Positions 23,711 through 35,463 of a DNA stretch of 64,000 bases are shown in pieces. The notes under the pieces were generated by a model, which saw only the letters and a program-made list of their open reading frames with translations, was not told the origin of the DNA and did no database searches. A program made the position numbers and the translations under genes. Source of the DNA: Drosophila miranda (lineage: Eukaryota > Arthropoda > Insecta > Diptera > Drosophilidae); contig NC_046677.1 in the NCBI RefSeq assembly GCF_003369915.1, positions 17,192,913 through 17,256,912 on the forward strand, given 5' to 3'. Positions within the stretch are counted from its first letter, which is position 1. Each line of letters begins with the position of its first letter.

Positions 23711-24723
23711 AGGAATCACTTTAGTCACTGATATATATCATAGCTCTTAGTTGTAGTTGGAAATTGTTTACCGTTTATCGTTTGTTCTTGGTGTGTCGTT
23801 AAAGTTATTCTATCGCATTATACGTTCGGTTTTATTCCAAGAACTGGGGTCGCTAGTCACATAGTTATAAATACGAGACACTACAGCTGAGTAAAGTACT
23901 ATAAAGGAAACTTGTTCAATCGAATTTTCAGCAAGGAACGCCACAAGCCACACTAACACAAAGAAACTATGTACCTAACAGAGAAACTACATATGCATAC
24001 ATGACATTACATAACAATACCGTTACTCAACGACACTGGAAGGCACTCTCGATCTGTAACTGTAACTGTAACGATCTATAGGTCTTAAGGCACCATCGCT
24101 TCCGCGAATTTCTATTTACAAGCTCCAACCGAAAAAACAAAGCAAAAGGGAAAGGGAAATAGTGGATAGGACAGAAGGCATATATAACATTTGTGTATAT
24201 CATAAACTACATGCATAACCCAGACATGCACCAGGTCTCAAAGAATATTACTATGCATAAACCGATATATATGTATGTATTATGTATATTACTACACTTA
24301 ATTATAGCTACAAATTGTTGTTAACTATGCAAATATAAAAACTGCAAGTTTTATTACCGTTGACGATATTATCTCTGTGCAAAGATCCGCCCCACAGGGC
24401 GCCAGTATCCAGGCCTGAGAACATTTTAATCTTAAAATACAAGAGAAAAACTAAGCAATTGTTGATGTTCGGCACGAATGATATCCATAGTACATACTAA
24501 CTAATCCGATATTCATATATGGTTATTGTTTCATTGTTTGTTTAACTTACATACTTATAAACACATGTATATGCATTTGAATTTGGAAAACATGAGCAAG
24601 GCACGATGTAGGTACTAAAATATATATTTGAGTAGATAGCAGTACGCACATATAACCTCAGACTTGGTCTTCATATACTCGTCACACACTAGCACAGGCA
24701 AAGGGTCGATTTCTTATCGTCCA

Positions 24724-24729
24724 AATAAA
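24724..24729 (+). terminator. AATAAA, possible proximal VGlut poly(A) signal
   Basis: This is the first AATAAA well beyond the VGlut stop codon. More copies lie at 24860-24865 and 24980-24985. They could produce a shorter 3' UTR of 1.0-1.3 kb. Confidence 0.35.
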
Positions 24730-26198
24730 CAATTTAAAAAAACTTATCATTTTTTTATAGCTGCACATTTTTGTTTAAAAATTGAAATATACTTAGAGCA
24801 AATCCGTTGGCAATTTCTTACATCACTTAATTTTTTACAAGAAAAAAAATGACTGCATAAATAAATTACATACAAATGTTGGACTCCATTTTGGCGCTAA
24901 GAAATCGACCCTAAAACTGTTAGTAAATTATTAAACATTTAAGAGTTTATTTGGGCTTTATTCACAGAAAAACATTATCAATAAACATATTTGTATTTTT
25001 CAATATTCTGCATGGCATAACATTTCACAACATTTTTTATGAAATTTAACTGCTGAAAGAAAAGTCCAAATAAACCCTCAAAACATCACTAATATTAACT
25101 AATTAAATTATGCTATATGGATTATCATATACAAACTACACATATTTAGAAAATTGTTTATTGTAAATATGAATTATTATAATAGAAAAATTCAAAAAAC
25201 TTGCTTTATCATTTAATTTTAAAAAAATGCACCATTTAAATTAATTTTATTTTTTTATTTTTTATTATTTTATGTGTTCTGTTAACTAATGCACATTTTA
25301 ATTTAATGCACTATTTAAATAGCACTATTTATATATATTTAATTCAGTTATTCAATGCACCAATATTAATTTTTTGTTCTTCTTAAAACCTCCTTTAAAT
25401 GCACTCACTTTCCAATATCCTTTTCATAACCCTTTACATATTACTATCTAATCGTGTGTGCAGTACTTTAACAACAAATTTACCTAGGAATAAGTATCAA
25501 AATATATATATGCCTATATTTAAATGTAACTTAATCAATTTATTCACAATTAAATCACTATGTAATAAATATGTGAAAATTTTCTAACTAAAAGAGTCAA
25601 TTCTTATACCGTAATTTGTACAGCGCAGCGAATATATATAAACGTATATAATCAAACAAAATTAAAGTATATAAGTAGCACGTAATTATGGAATTTTTAA
25701 ATCGAACATGGGGATAAATACTTCGTGTTTGATCCATGAAAATGACAACCCCAACTGCTTGTGAAAGTGACAATACCTAGTGAAGTAAGCCTAGTTTATA
25801 GTTCATTAGCTATTATTTAAAATTAATTAATGTTCAGTTCTCTTCTGTTTAGATTCGGGCACAAGCTTTGAATGCTTCTCAAAATGTTGGCCCCTTGGGC
25901 ATATGTGTAATATTAGAGTAATTGCGAACCCATTATGTACATAAAATCATAGAGAAATGCAACTGGAAGTCGTCTATATACTAGCGTAGATATCTTGTCA
26001 CAGTTTGTCAGAGGAGAGATGAACACTTACGAGGCTCTCACTAGTCATTTGCTCATCTAATCGCATTGAGTTCTGTATCTCATTTTCTGTTTGAGAGATA
26101 CTCAAGCTCTCGGGGCTGTGTGGACAATAATAGCAGGAGTATGTTAGCCGAAAAGCCACATATGAAAACACTTAATCACAACAACAGACATGACAGTT

Positions 26199-26688
26199 TG
26201 TATATAATACAACCTATATGCATGCATATGTATCTTATTAGCTAAGAGCACTATTAAATGCTTCAGTGAGCAAAATATCCAAGTGTATATAATGCCAAAT
26301 TTATAGGGAAACCATATTAAACCAATAACTAAATGTTATAGGGGTAAACTATGAATGATAACTATAGCCACATCGTGCCAGAACCGGCTACGTACTTATA
26401 GAGCATTTTAACTCCCAGTCGAACATAAATGTTGTATGCAAAAACCGACCTAGGAAACGCTGAGCAGCCATATAAATAAACCATACACTCTCATCGGAAG
26501 GGAACAACAATTGACGGACAAGTACCATACATTTGTATATTCCAAACCAGACGTAATATATACGAGTATTATGCATATAAAATATCCATACTATAGATGT
26601 AAAAAAAGAAGTCACATTAATTCATGTTAAACAATATAAAAGAATTGTTCGGATGGGATAGGCTATCAATACTGGAACTGTGTATATA
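26199..26688 (+). promoter_or_regulatory. Three Pumilio-type TGTATATA sites
   Basis: Perfect TGTATATA matches to the Pumilio consensus UGUANAUA lie at 26199-26206, 26284-26291 and 26681-26688. All three are in the distal part of the putative VGlut 3' UTR. The sequence is AT-rich, so some matches are expected by chance. Confidence 0.35.
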
Positions 26689-26698
26689 TATTAAACAA

Positions 26699-26704
26699 AA
26701 TAAA
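26699..26704 (+). terminator. AATAAA, candidate distal VGlut poly(A) signal
   Basis: The hexamer is followed within 25 bases by a T/GT-rich stretch (TATTCTTTGTGTTTATTG), as expected for a cleavage-stimulating downstream element. Confidence 0.45.
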
Positions 26705-26720
26705 ACAATGTATTCTTTGT

Positions 26721-27237
26721 GTTTATTGAGCGTTCTGTATGCAAATTGCTAAAAATTAAATCAAAATCAAATATTTAAGAAACGAATGGAGATCCCTTTT
26801 CTGGCAACACCCGCCCATGTTGTATAATTTTAATGGTCGATAAACCGAATTAATATACATATACTTATATACGTACATACATATATACTTCGATGTATGC
26901 TCATAACAGAAGAAAACACTTTAATAATACTCATAAAATGTAACTAAAACGATTACAGAAGACTCGAGCACAATAAAAAAGATTTTCGTTTAAGATCCAG
27001 CTTTGCAAAATAATTTACCAAATTACCATGTTACTCAAATTTATTTAAAAAACTTATGACACTGAGACCGAGAAAGAAACCCCCTGAATGACATCTGGCT
27101 ATACGAATTACCATATTTAAACGTCTAAACGAAATCGAAACAAAACAAAATTATACCTTAACAAATGTATTTGGAACTCAATAAAATGAACTTGTTAAGA
27201 ATTATGCCAACAAACATTGAGTTGAGTGTATTGTGCG
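26721..27237. other. Convergent intergenic spacer
   Basis: This AT-rich spacer lies between the 3' end of VGlut (+) and the 3' end of the first lipase gene (-). It has no coding sequence. Confidence 0.55.
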
Positions 27238-27243
27238 TTTATT
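27238..27243 (-). terminator. Candidate poly(A) signal of lipase 1
   Basis: AATAAA on the minus strand lies 350 bases past the stop codon of the lipase gene ending at 27593. Confidence 0.4.
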
Positions 27244-27592
27244 TCAAACAACTTTCAGCCTACGACTTAATGATTAGATGCATTGATTTGTACAGGGCCC
27301 GAAACATTAGGGACTGGATGTCGCCTCTCTCCCAACTCCCAACACCCAGCAAACATGGCGGTGGTCTAAGACTAACAACAAAAATATATAAAATAAATAT
27401 GATTCGTATATATAGAAAACAAACTATAATCACATGAGTGCTACGGTATAAGAGATGGAAGATGGAAAATGGAAAATGGAAGGTTGCTTCGAAATGGAAA
27501 CTAGGCAAAATCGATCTTCGATCCATTGTTTCCAAAATTTTGAGATTTCTAAATGAACCGAACTGCGAACAAAAGGCAACAAACGATTTTCA

Positions 27593-28744
27593 CTATCGCC
27601 GTACACCCTGGTACTCGCCATTGGAACGCCCCTTGCCTGGAAAACCACGGGCAAATGGTGCTTTTCCATTAGTGGTAACATAGTAGTTGCCTCGAGCTCT
27701 GAAAAGTAGTAATACAATTTCTATAGAGATATTTGGGATAATGACGACATGGTTCAGTACTCACTTATGTGAGCAGTGCTCGCCCATCAGAACGTACTCG
27801 GAGTCCTTGGGCTCGCACCAGCCTATCAGGTAGGTGAACAAGTTGGGGCACGGACCCGCATAGAAGCCCCGAGTCGTTGTTATGGACTCTATGAAATAGG
27901 GGGTGACTTTGGTGTGGTCGCAGGCCAAGGTCTCTGGAAAATCAAATGAAATCAAGGGTTGGGTTGGGTGGGGTGGGGATATCCTTATGGTCTTTGATAC
28001 TCACGAAACAGTGTGGCAGAGCCCACACAGGCTGGCTGCCTGGTGCCGCCATTCACATAAAAGTCCGCGTGGCCACTGGAATGCCATTGACCGAGTATCC
28101 CCGCTCCAGTGTGCATAACATCCACAAAGTTGGCATCGGTCGTATCCAGATCCCTGGAGTTGTTGGCCCCAGCATAGAAGAATATCGTTGGATCCAGGGC
28201 TGTGATGCGTCCCAGCTTTCCCTCCTCGGGCTTCAGATAGTTGGCCACCAGTCCGGCTATGTGGGCACCCACGCTGTAGCCGATGAAGTGAAGGTCATCT
28301 GGCTGGACCCCGCGCGGATGTCGGGCCAGATACTTGACCAACTGGGAGATGCAGAGGCCGCCGAAGCGGGGAGACCAGTCCATCTGGCTGAGGCAGGGCT
28401 CCTTCACCGCGTCGGCGTAGTCCACGATGATGATGTTGTACTCGCCCACGCTGAAGTAGGCCTCCCGCAAGTCTGGACTGGGACTCAGATCGCGACCTCC
28501 TCCGAAGCCGTGGATGATTATCTTCGTCTGATGCCGGGGATTGAAGTGAGTGTAGTACAGGGCGTTGGCGTCGAGCACATCGATGAACTCGGGCTGCTCC
28601 TGGGTGCCGCGCGTGTACAGGTAGAACTGAATCTTCGGATGCGGACAGCGGTACGGCTTCTGCAGGCAGGATTCCGTCACGTAGACCTGGGTTTGGTTTT
28701 GCCCGCCGCCACCGCCGCGGCCACCACGCCGGCATTTTGAGCAT
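27593..28744 (-). CDS. Secreted lipase, pancreatic-lipase family (lipase 1; first exon not found)
   Basis: This is an alpha/beta-hydrolase that probably cleaves triacylglycerol or phospholipid. Three exons are clear on the minus strand: 28744-28005, 27933-27765 and 27698-27593 (stop TAG). They are joined by 71- and 66-nt introns and give about 338 codons. The translation shows CPHPKIQFYLYTR, oxyanion-strand IIIHGFGGGRD, nucleophile motif GYSVG, Asp motif ITALDPT and His motif CDHTKVTPYF, so the Ser-Asp-His triad is intact. A conserved C-terminal strand (NYYVTTNG) ends in a basic tail. The second intron falls just before the catalytic His. The first visible exon starts within a codon and needs two upstream bases, so at least one 5' exon with the signal peptide is missing from my model. 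The orthologue is possibly one of the fly CG18641/CG4267 group; I am not sure which. Confidence 0.9.
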
Positions 28745-31700
28745 CTGTGAGGATGTGAGATGGGAGAAATGGAGTTGAAGTTGCATCTGATGTGGATGTT
28801 GGCAAACGGGTTTCACTCTCCGCTACAGCCAGCATTGGTATTACACTTAATTGCATAAGCCGCTGGCTGCGACATTGAATGTTTGCAATTTGGCACGCTG
28901 CAAATGTCATGCGATTGCGTTTCTGCCACAGTTGCAGTTGAAGTTGCAGTGGCACTCCACGAGCAATGCCAATCCACGCCGTACAATTGCCTCGCAGGCC
29001 GCCAGCAGAAAGTAAAAGTCGGTCCAGCCAGCCAGTCGGACAGAAACGGAAGTAACGATGCCTGCCCGTTGCCTGTTTGCTCTTTGTTTGCATTTGCGTT
29101 TGCTGTTTGCGTTTGCGTTTGCTGGGTTTATTTTTGACAAAACGTGCTGCCCATGATATAACTGGAGCTGTCGACTGGATACCGAATGAATATGCGTAAT
29201 TTATGCGACTGATTCATGGGCGGCCATAAGGAAAACCCATTCCAGATGGGCTTGTCTGGCAGTGCGATTGTCAGGGGATAGGTGTGCGCTTTATGGTTCA
29301 CAATCTTTCGGAGCTACGAATAAATAGATATTCTATTAATTGGAATCATTTCGCAGTGCTAGTTCCAAAGGAAGTGTGTACTTGTACACCTTTGATATAT
29401 TTGACTGGAGACCAAAAAGTATATAAAATACAAGAAATGTATCTTGCGATGTTGCGTACCAAAGGAATGATAAGATGTTGATAACTTATATAAAATTATG
29501 GTTACATACATATAATATTTTCAACTGAAATGGCTCATCGCTAAGGAGAGCACCTCTCATTTAAGTAATCCTAATCGAAAGCCTAGGTAAATATTGAACT
29601 GAAATCAGATACGATTTTAGCTGAAACCCAAACCCCGAACTAGTTCCCATGACGAGCACCTCATTGGAAGCCAATATGAGCCCCCACCTGAGCTCACGGC
29701 ATGCGTAAGAAGCCCCAGCACTGCGCATTGCATTCAAATGGCCAAATTAAAAATCTAACCAAACTGTTGGAGAATCGACCTTCAGCTGGCGCCGCTGGCT
29801 CAGTGGGCGGCAGGCAATTGGCACACTTGTGGTTCGAGTGCCCGTGCATCGAGAGATAACCAAGAGGCAGAGCCAGGCCATGTAACCGGTCTCGGGGACT
29901 GTTACAGATGCAGAGTCTTGCGGCTTGGCTGAGCACTGGAAAGACCCGAACATATCATAGCTGCCGTATAGGGCACATACCCCATAGACACAGTGAATGA
30001 GCCGCGGAGTTGTTGTTACCATTTCACTTCGATTTCGGTTGCGATGACATGTCTGTGGCATATGCATGGCAGACAAACAGCCGGGCAGATGAATTGAGCA
30101 TGCAATAGGCGGGGGTTTTACATCAGAGACCGCAGCATAAATCCAATGAACCGCCCACCACCGGACTCCGCCACTTTTCCACGTTTCCACATTAGCAATG
30201 GTCTGCACTGCGGTCGTGGTCATGCCTCAATTGTCTTCAACTTTTCTGTTTTCATTTGCTTTTCACAATCGTGTATCTGCAGCTTCGTGAGTTGCTTTTC
30301 AAGTGTTATGTAAGCCAAAGACTGACTCCACTGCGTTTTCTTCCCCTATCCTAACCACTTCTGTCCTTTTTCCCATTTTAAAATTACGCATTCCAATTAA
30401 ATGACTTTTTTGGGCTTTATTTACATCTATTGTTTGGGGAAAACTCGCGTGGAAACCGTGGAAAGTGCACTGCAATTGGGCTGGGATTGTGGTCGAGGGT
30501 GTCCAACTAACACAAATCAAGCCAGTGCCAAAACGGAAGCCGGCGCCAAAGCCGGAAGACGAAAACCACAACACGAACTCCTCATCGGCCGCTAAGTGAA
30601 AGATGATTTCGGTTTGTTTTGGGGCTCGTCTCTGGGTCTCTCTCTCTCTTTTTACTGGTTTGTTTATGGGTTTTTATGTTTCGCTTGCCATGAGTCACAT
30701 GCATTGTTTGGCTTTGAGTGTTTTTTGGTGGAGATTATTGGCCAATTGGCTTGAAACCGATACTGGAATTGGGATTTGTGTGCCATAACCTTAAGATTTT
30801 AAATTGATTGCTTCGACTGAGCAATCATACAAGTATACTCGTGTTAAAAATTCTTGAAAAATTACCCAACTTTCAATTATACGTTGGCTTCTGTGACCTA
30901 CTTTATGAATGTGGCCAGTGCTCGGAGTGTGTTCATTAACCTGCAATCTTGAATGATAATTGCCCCGGCATTAACCTGCCTAAAATCCTTCATCCCCTGC
31001 CCCTGACCATGGCAATGGCACGCACTCCGGCACTTCGGCACTCCGGCAATGCGCATACGCCCCGTAAGCCGGCCCCAGCAAGACCCTAGCCGGCCAGGGC
31101 TGGGAATGTATGGCTATGACACCTTCATCAGCAGCCATATAACTTGGCTGAGTAGTAAATATTGCAACAGCAACCAAGAGTGTCAAGGTGCAGGGTATAT
31201 AAATATGAATATAAATTAAAGACACGAATTGTGAGAAATTCCAGAGCATTCGGCCAGCAGCATAAACGGTAGCCAATGCCATTAATTAACTTGGCAAGAG
31301 ACTACCAGAGTCAAGCCGTGATAAACAAAGGCAACATTTGTGCGCGGGATGAGCCGTGACAAAATATGCGTGACGTGACCAATATCAATGGCCGGCAAAG
31401 GCAGTAAAAACTTTCAAGTAGTTGTTAGAGCAACAACATTACAAGTGCTTATAAAAAGTGTTTTGGAAATATTTATGCTTTTATATAAACAGTATTTGAG
31501 GCAAGGTCAACACGGGATGACTCCGCGGAAAACCAAAAGAAACTCATAAGCATTGTGCAACTGCCCGTGTTTAAAAATAAAAATGAAATTTATGCCCACT
31601 GTTTAGGCGGTTAACGCAAATTTTAAGTGTCAACAGCCGCAGCCCCAGCAGCCACAGCAGACGGAGCGGCTAACCGCCAACAGACAACAGCCAACAGCCA

Positions 31701-32517
31701 ACAAATCTACAATGACAGGCCCAAAAGAAAGGCCAGGGCACAAACCAATTCAGGCATGGCCAAAAAATATAGGTTCCAACCAGCACCAGCACCAGCACCA
31801 GGGCGAAAGTAAAAGTTTAACGTAAATGTCTGTCTCTCTTTTGGCTGTTTCTTTTCAGATTTCAGATTTCAGTTTCTTTTAGCACTCGTTGCACATACGA
31901 ACCGGCGAATTCCAGGCGGCAGAGTGTAGCACTAATCAGGAGGAGGAACTGCAGCAGGCCAGATGAACCCACGAGTGCTCTTGGTTTCTTTAACTGCATT
32001 TTCTTGGGCTCCTTAGTATTCACTTTGCGTTTGGGCTACTCGCAATTCGCAATTTGATTATATAACCGCACTGAGACGCGGTTCAGCTCTTTACAGGCTA
32101 TGGGTCAAGGCCTGCAGTATGGTTTCTTGGCTAGCCAAAGGTGTACACTCTTTCACAGGCACCAGCTTGAGAGCTGGTCATTGGACTCGATTTCGATTTC
32201 AGTGCACGGCGAGACGACGAAGCTGGCGAGGCATAATTCCGGCTGCCCCAGCAGAAACTGAATCAATTTTTTCTTCACTTCTTTTATATTTTTTGCGGGC
32301 ACGCGCGGGTGTTTCCAAAGTGATACGAACACTATCTTGGTGCGGTACGGTCGCCGAATCCGAGCGTGTGCGCTCTGCTTGAGCTCTCTCGAGTGATTGC
32401 AGCCTGAGTTCGTGTCTTCAGTCTTTCGTGTTAGAGCTTTCCCCAAAATAAGTTGGCCGAAGCTCGCTCTGGAATGAAAGCTTTTTCTGGTATTTTGTGT
32501 GGTATTTTTAACGCTTT
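28745..32517. other. Lipase 1 upstream DNA, no confirmed gene
   Basis: The missing first exon of lipase 1 should lie in this interval on the minus strand. I found no ATG with a signal peptide and a phase-matching donor. The rest shows only random frames. Segments near 31620-31800 are rich in CAG/CCA-type repeats that give a low-complexity frame without ATG. Confidence 0.45.
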
Positions 32518-32523
32518 TTTATT
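32518..32523 (-). terminator. AATAAA abutting lipase 2 stop codon
   Basis: On the minus strand the stop TAA (32526-32524) is followed immediately by AATAAA. If it is used, the 3' UTR is only about 15-30 nt. Confidence 0.5.
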
Positions 32524-33674
32524 TTAAGCTGGCTGTGAACTGTGAAGCTCTGCCACATCCATTTCCACATCCACCAAGGGTCCCTTGGCAAAGGGGGAAA
32601 CCTCATGGGTCGTGAGGAAATACGAACCGATGGCGCTGAAAGGGATACATAAGAGAGAACTTAAAGGGAAAGGGGGAAGGCAAATTGTGTGCACATACTT
32701 CTCCGAGACAAAGTATCCCATTTGAGTGTTGGGCATGTTCGAGTATTGGTTGCAGCGCTGGGAGAAGAAGTCCAGCCACCCGCCGCAATGCTGGGCCCAG
32801 AATCCCTTGCTGGTGGTGATGGACTCCCCGTAGTAGACGGCCGCGCGGTAGTGATTGCAGTTGTAGAAGCGCCAAGAGCTCACGTAGCTGCAGCCCCGCT
32901 GGTTCAGCTGATCCAGGTTGGGGTAGAAGTCCGCATGCCCCATCGGCGGCAGCATGGAGAAGAAGAAGGGGTCGGTGTGTATGATGTCCACAAAGTCCGC
33001 GTCGCTGGGGTCGAGTTTCTGGCGCAGTGAGGCCTGCATCATGAAGCCAGGCCCAGCTGGGTCCAGGCCAGTGATCCTAGCCAGGGGCTCGTCCACATGG
33101 TTGGCCACCATGCCCGCCACCTGAGCCCCCAGACTGAACCCAATCAAGTGTATGTCCTCCCGTTTGTAGATGCCGGCTGTCAAGAGATTGCCTATTAGCT
33201 GAGCCAGGCACTCGGACACAATGGGAGCATTGGTGACAGCCCAGGGAAAGTAGCACGGAAAACGCACCAGACTCCCATACTCCACGGAAATGACATGGAC
33301 GGGCTGCGTTTGCAGCAAGACATCCCGCACCTCCAGATTGGGCGTCAGATCCCGACTGCCGATGAAGCCGTGTATGAGTATTTTTAGGGGTAGACTGGGC
33401 TCAAAGAGCTCCGCCTGGGGATCTAGGGGGTCTATTTCCACGGGCTGATCACGGGTGTGGCTGGGAACAGTCTGGCTTGATTATACTTCCTCCAATGCGA
33501 AATCCCAACTCACTTTGTGTAGAGCCAAAAGGTAATGCGAGGATTCGGACACTTCTGCTCCGCAAAGACGCACAGTTCGGGCAATAGTCCACGCAGCTCC
33601 GTCTCCGCTCCGGTGTATCCAAAGATTAGAAGTGCCAGGAGGAGGTGGCACCCATTCCAGCGATATTCGCTCAT
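32524..33674 (-). CDS. Secreted lipase, pancreatic-lipase family (lipase 2)
   Basis: The gene model is complete at 344 aa, with exons 33674-33514, 33460-32699 and 32635-32524 on the minus strand. The start gives a signal peptide (MSEYRWNGCHLLLALLIFGY). Next come a Cys pair (ELCVFAEQKC), the FWLYT strand, LIHGFIGSRD, nucleophile GFSLG, Asp motif ITGLDPAGPGF and His motif CNHYRAAVYY. The catalytic triad is therefore intact and there is no C-terminal PLAT domain, as is usual for insect lipases of this family. Intron 1 (53 nt) lies in the FWLYT(N) codon. Intron 2 (63 nt) has no stop and is a multiple of three. The gene lies 468 bp downstream of lipase 3 on the same strand, which indicates tandem duplication. 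The likely role is extracellular lipid hydrolysis, perhaps in the gut. Confidence 0.94.
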
Positions 33675-33789
33675 TGCAAGTGTCTAAACTGCTCTACGCC
33701 CACACTCTAACGCCAATTCTATTAAATTTGCCAGGCCTAACATTGAAAATTGCATAGGAAATGAGGGCCCATATAACGTGCAGGTTTGC

Positions 33790-33795
33790 TGATAA
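33790..33795 (+). promoter_or_regulatory. TGATAA GATA-type site upstream of lipase 2
   Basis: TGATAA, in the context GCTGATAA, lies about 115 bases upstream of the lipase 2 ATG. Midgut digestive genes of flies are often driven by GATAe through such sites. A single match is weak evidence. Confidence 0.25.
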
Positions 33796-34141
33796 AAGAG
33801 TCAAGGTTTCCAAAAGGGGGGGTAGGGTTAGCCAGTGGGTCAAGGTGGGTGCCGGTGCCGGGCTGGATTCGGTTGGGTTGGGAGCTTTCTGCGGGCAGGT
33901 TTAAGCATTAGAAGCTGACATTGAAGTTCCGAGAACGAGGTAGATCAACGAGATGCACAGAGAATATACATGGCTTTAGTGTTGTTGGATAAATATAGTA
34001 TATCTATGTATATTCGCAGCTGCGGAAGGTACTTGCCTAAATCAACTTTTGGAAAAAGAAAAGACATTAGATTTCTAATAATTATTTGAAATAAACTATA
34101 TTTAACACTATCCGAGTTTACTTGAGTAATCACAAATGATC

Positions 34142-35404
34142 CTATGACAAAGGTTCGTCTTCCGCTTGATCCTTCCAAATCAGTTGCTTCTCGAGATCAT
34201 CCAGATCTGTCTTCAGATGGTTCTCGGGTTCGTCCAACTCGAGGAAGGCCTCCAGCAGCTGTGGTTCAAAGTCATGGTCGACTTCGTTGTGCTCTGGACT
34301 CAGCCGAAACTTGGCCAGATGCCTGCTGTTGTCCACGTCCTCCATTTTTCCCAGGGCATAGGGTGTATCGCTGCCTGTCTTAAGGAAGAACGAGCCATTC
34401 ACGTCCTCTGCGACGTGGTAGCCCATCAGGGCTTGGGGGGCGCGGGTAGAACAGAGTCCGATGAGGTGGACCAACCAACTGGAGCACTGGCGACCCCAGA
34501 AACCTACGGTGGAGTTAATGGACTCGGCATAAAAGCGGGGAGCTCTCTCATGGTTGCAGCTCCCGGGATCGGTGGGGTTCTCCTCCATGCAGCCCGGCTG
34601 CTGGGGTCCGAAATTGGGGTAGAAGTCTACATGGCCCATTGAACGGAGCATTCCTCGACCCAGAACATCCGTGTGGATGACATCCACGAACTCTGCGTCG
34701 CCAGCATCTAAGCGGCGCGTATCACTGCCCAGGATGAAGAGCGGCTTGGCCGGGTCCAGTCCCGTAATCCGCTTCAACTTTCGCTTCAGATGATTGGTGG
34801 CCTGACCCGCCACCTGGCCGCCTAGACTGAAACCAATCAGGTGGATCATCTCATTCTGAACTATGCCCCGGTCCACCAGGTTGTTGATGAGCTGCGCCAG
34901 ACATTTGCTGACTAGAGGAACGTTTTGCACCGCCTGAACATAGCAGGGATAGCGCACCAGGGGTCCATAGTCAATGGAGATCACATAGACATCCTCGTGG
35001 TCGAGCAGCACTGGCCGGATGAAGGAATTCGGGGCAAAGTCTCGATAGCCCGTGTATCCATGGATGAGTATCTTCAGAGGGCGCGGAGGCTGAAAGTCCC
35101 AGGGATTGAGATCGAGCGGATCCAGCAGGATAGGACTATCCCGAGTTGATCTAAAGTAGACGTCTCTGAGTGGGTGCAGAAATAGCGGCAGCGACAGCTA
35201 CTTACTTGGAGTACAGCCAGAAGGTAACATTTTTATTGGGACACTCTCCACGCATCACAAAGCAGGCCGGGTCGAACAGTCCGACCAGAGGATTGCCTTC
35301 CCCCAACCAAACGAATGCTGTTCAAAGAGTCCTAATAAATGGAGGTTCATCCGAATCCGATTGCCCGACTTACCCAGCAGGGAGAGCCACGCCATAAGCA
35401 GCAT
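34142..35404 (-). CDS. Secreted lipase, pancreatic-lipase family (lipase 3)
   Basis: The gene model is complete at 383 aa, with exons 35404-35374 (10 codons plus 1 nt), 35317-35206 and 35150-34142 on the minus strand. The introns are 56 and 55 nt. The signal peptide is MLLMAWLSLLAFVWL, split by intron 1. The motifs are FWLYSK, KILIHGYTGYRD, nucleophile GFSLG, Asp motif ITGLDPAKPLF and His motif CNHERAPRFYAESI, so the triad is intact. There is a potential N-glycosylation site in NVTFWLYS. Intron 2 is at the same codon and phase as lipase 2 intron 1, but the C-terminal intron shared by lipases 1 and 2 is absent. The protein ends in an extra acidic tail of about 55 residues (from about FRLSPEH) with a Leu/Glu-rich segment that neither neighbour has. 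Lipid hydrolysis outside the cell is the likely activity. Confidence 0.94.
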
Positions 35405-35455
35405 TGCGCCAAAATTTCTAAGACCGACTGTGTTCCCGCCATCGAAAGTTGGTGC

Positions 35456-35463
35456 TATTTAAA
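35456..35463 (-). promoter_or_regulatory. Possible TATA-like box of lipase 3
   Basis: TTTAAATA on the minus strand lies 52 bases upstream of the ATG at 35404. A start near 35430 would leave a leader of about 25 nt. A second candidate, TATATA at about 35521-35527, lies further upstream. Neither is decisive. Confidence 0.3.

Larger units (their letters stand above)
23711..26720 (+). other. Probable long 3' UTR of VGlut
   Basis: About 3 kb of AT-rich noncoding DNA follows the stop. AATAAA hexamers occur at 23706 (overlapping the stop), 24724, 24860, 24980 and 26699. The last has a T/GT-rich tract just downstream and makes the best distal end. Three perfect TGTATATA sites lie in the distal third. 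Long, alternatively ended 3' UTRs are common for fly neuronal genes; that this one is used is inference. Confidence 0.5.

Noticed and set aside
27946..28740. 264-codon plus-strand frame
   Set aside because: It is the antisense shadow of the lipase 1 exon, whose minus-strand translation contains the full catalytic motifs.
29698..29733. Possible lipase 1 first exon (ATG, short hydrophobic run, GTGAGC donor, minus strand)
   Set aside because: It ends in phase 0, but the acceptor at 28745 needs an exon leaving two bases, so the reading frame would be lost.
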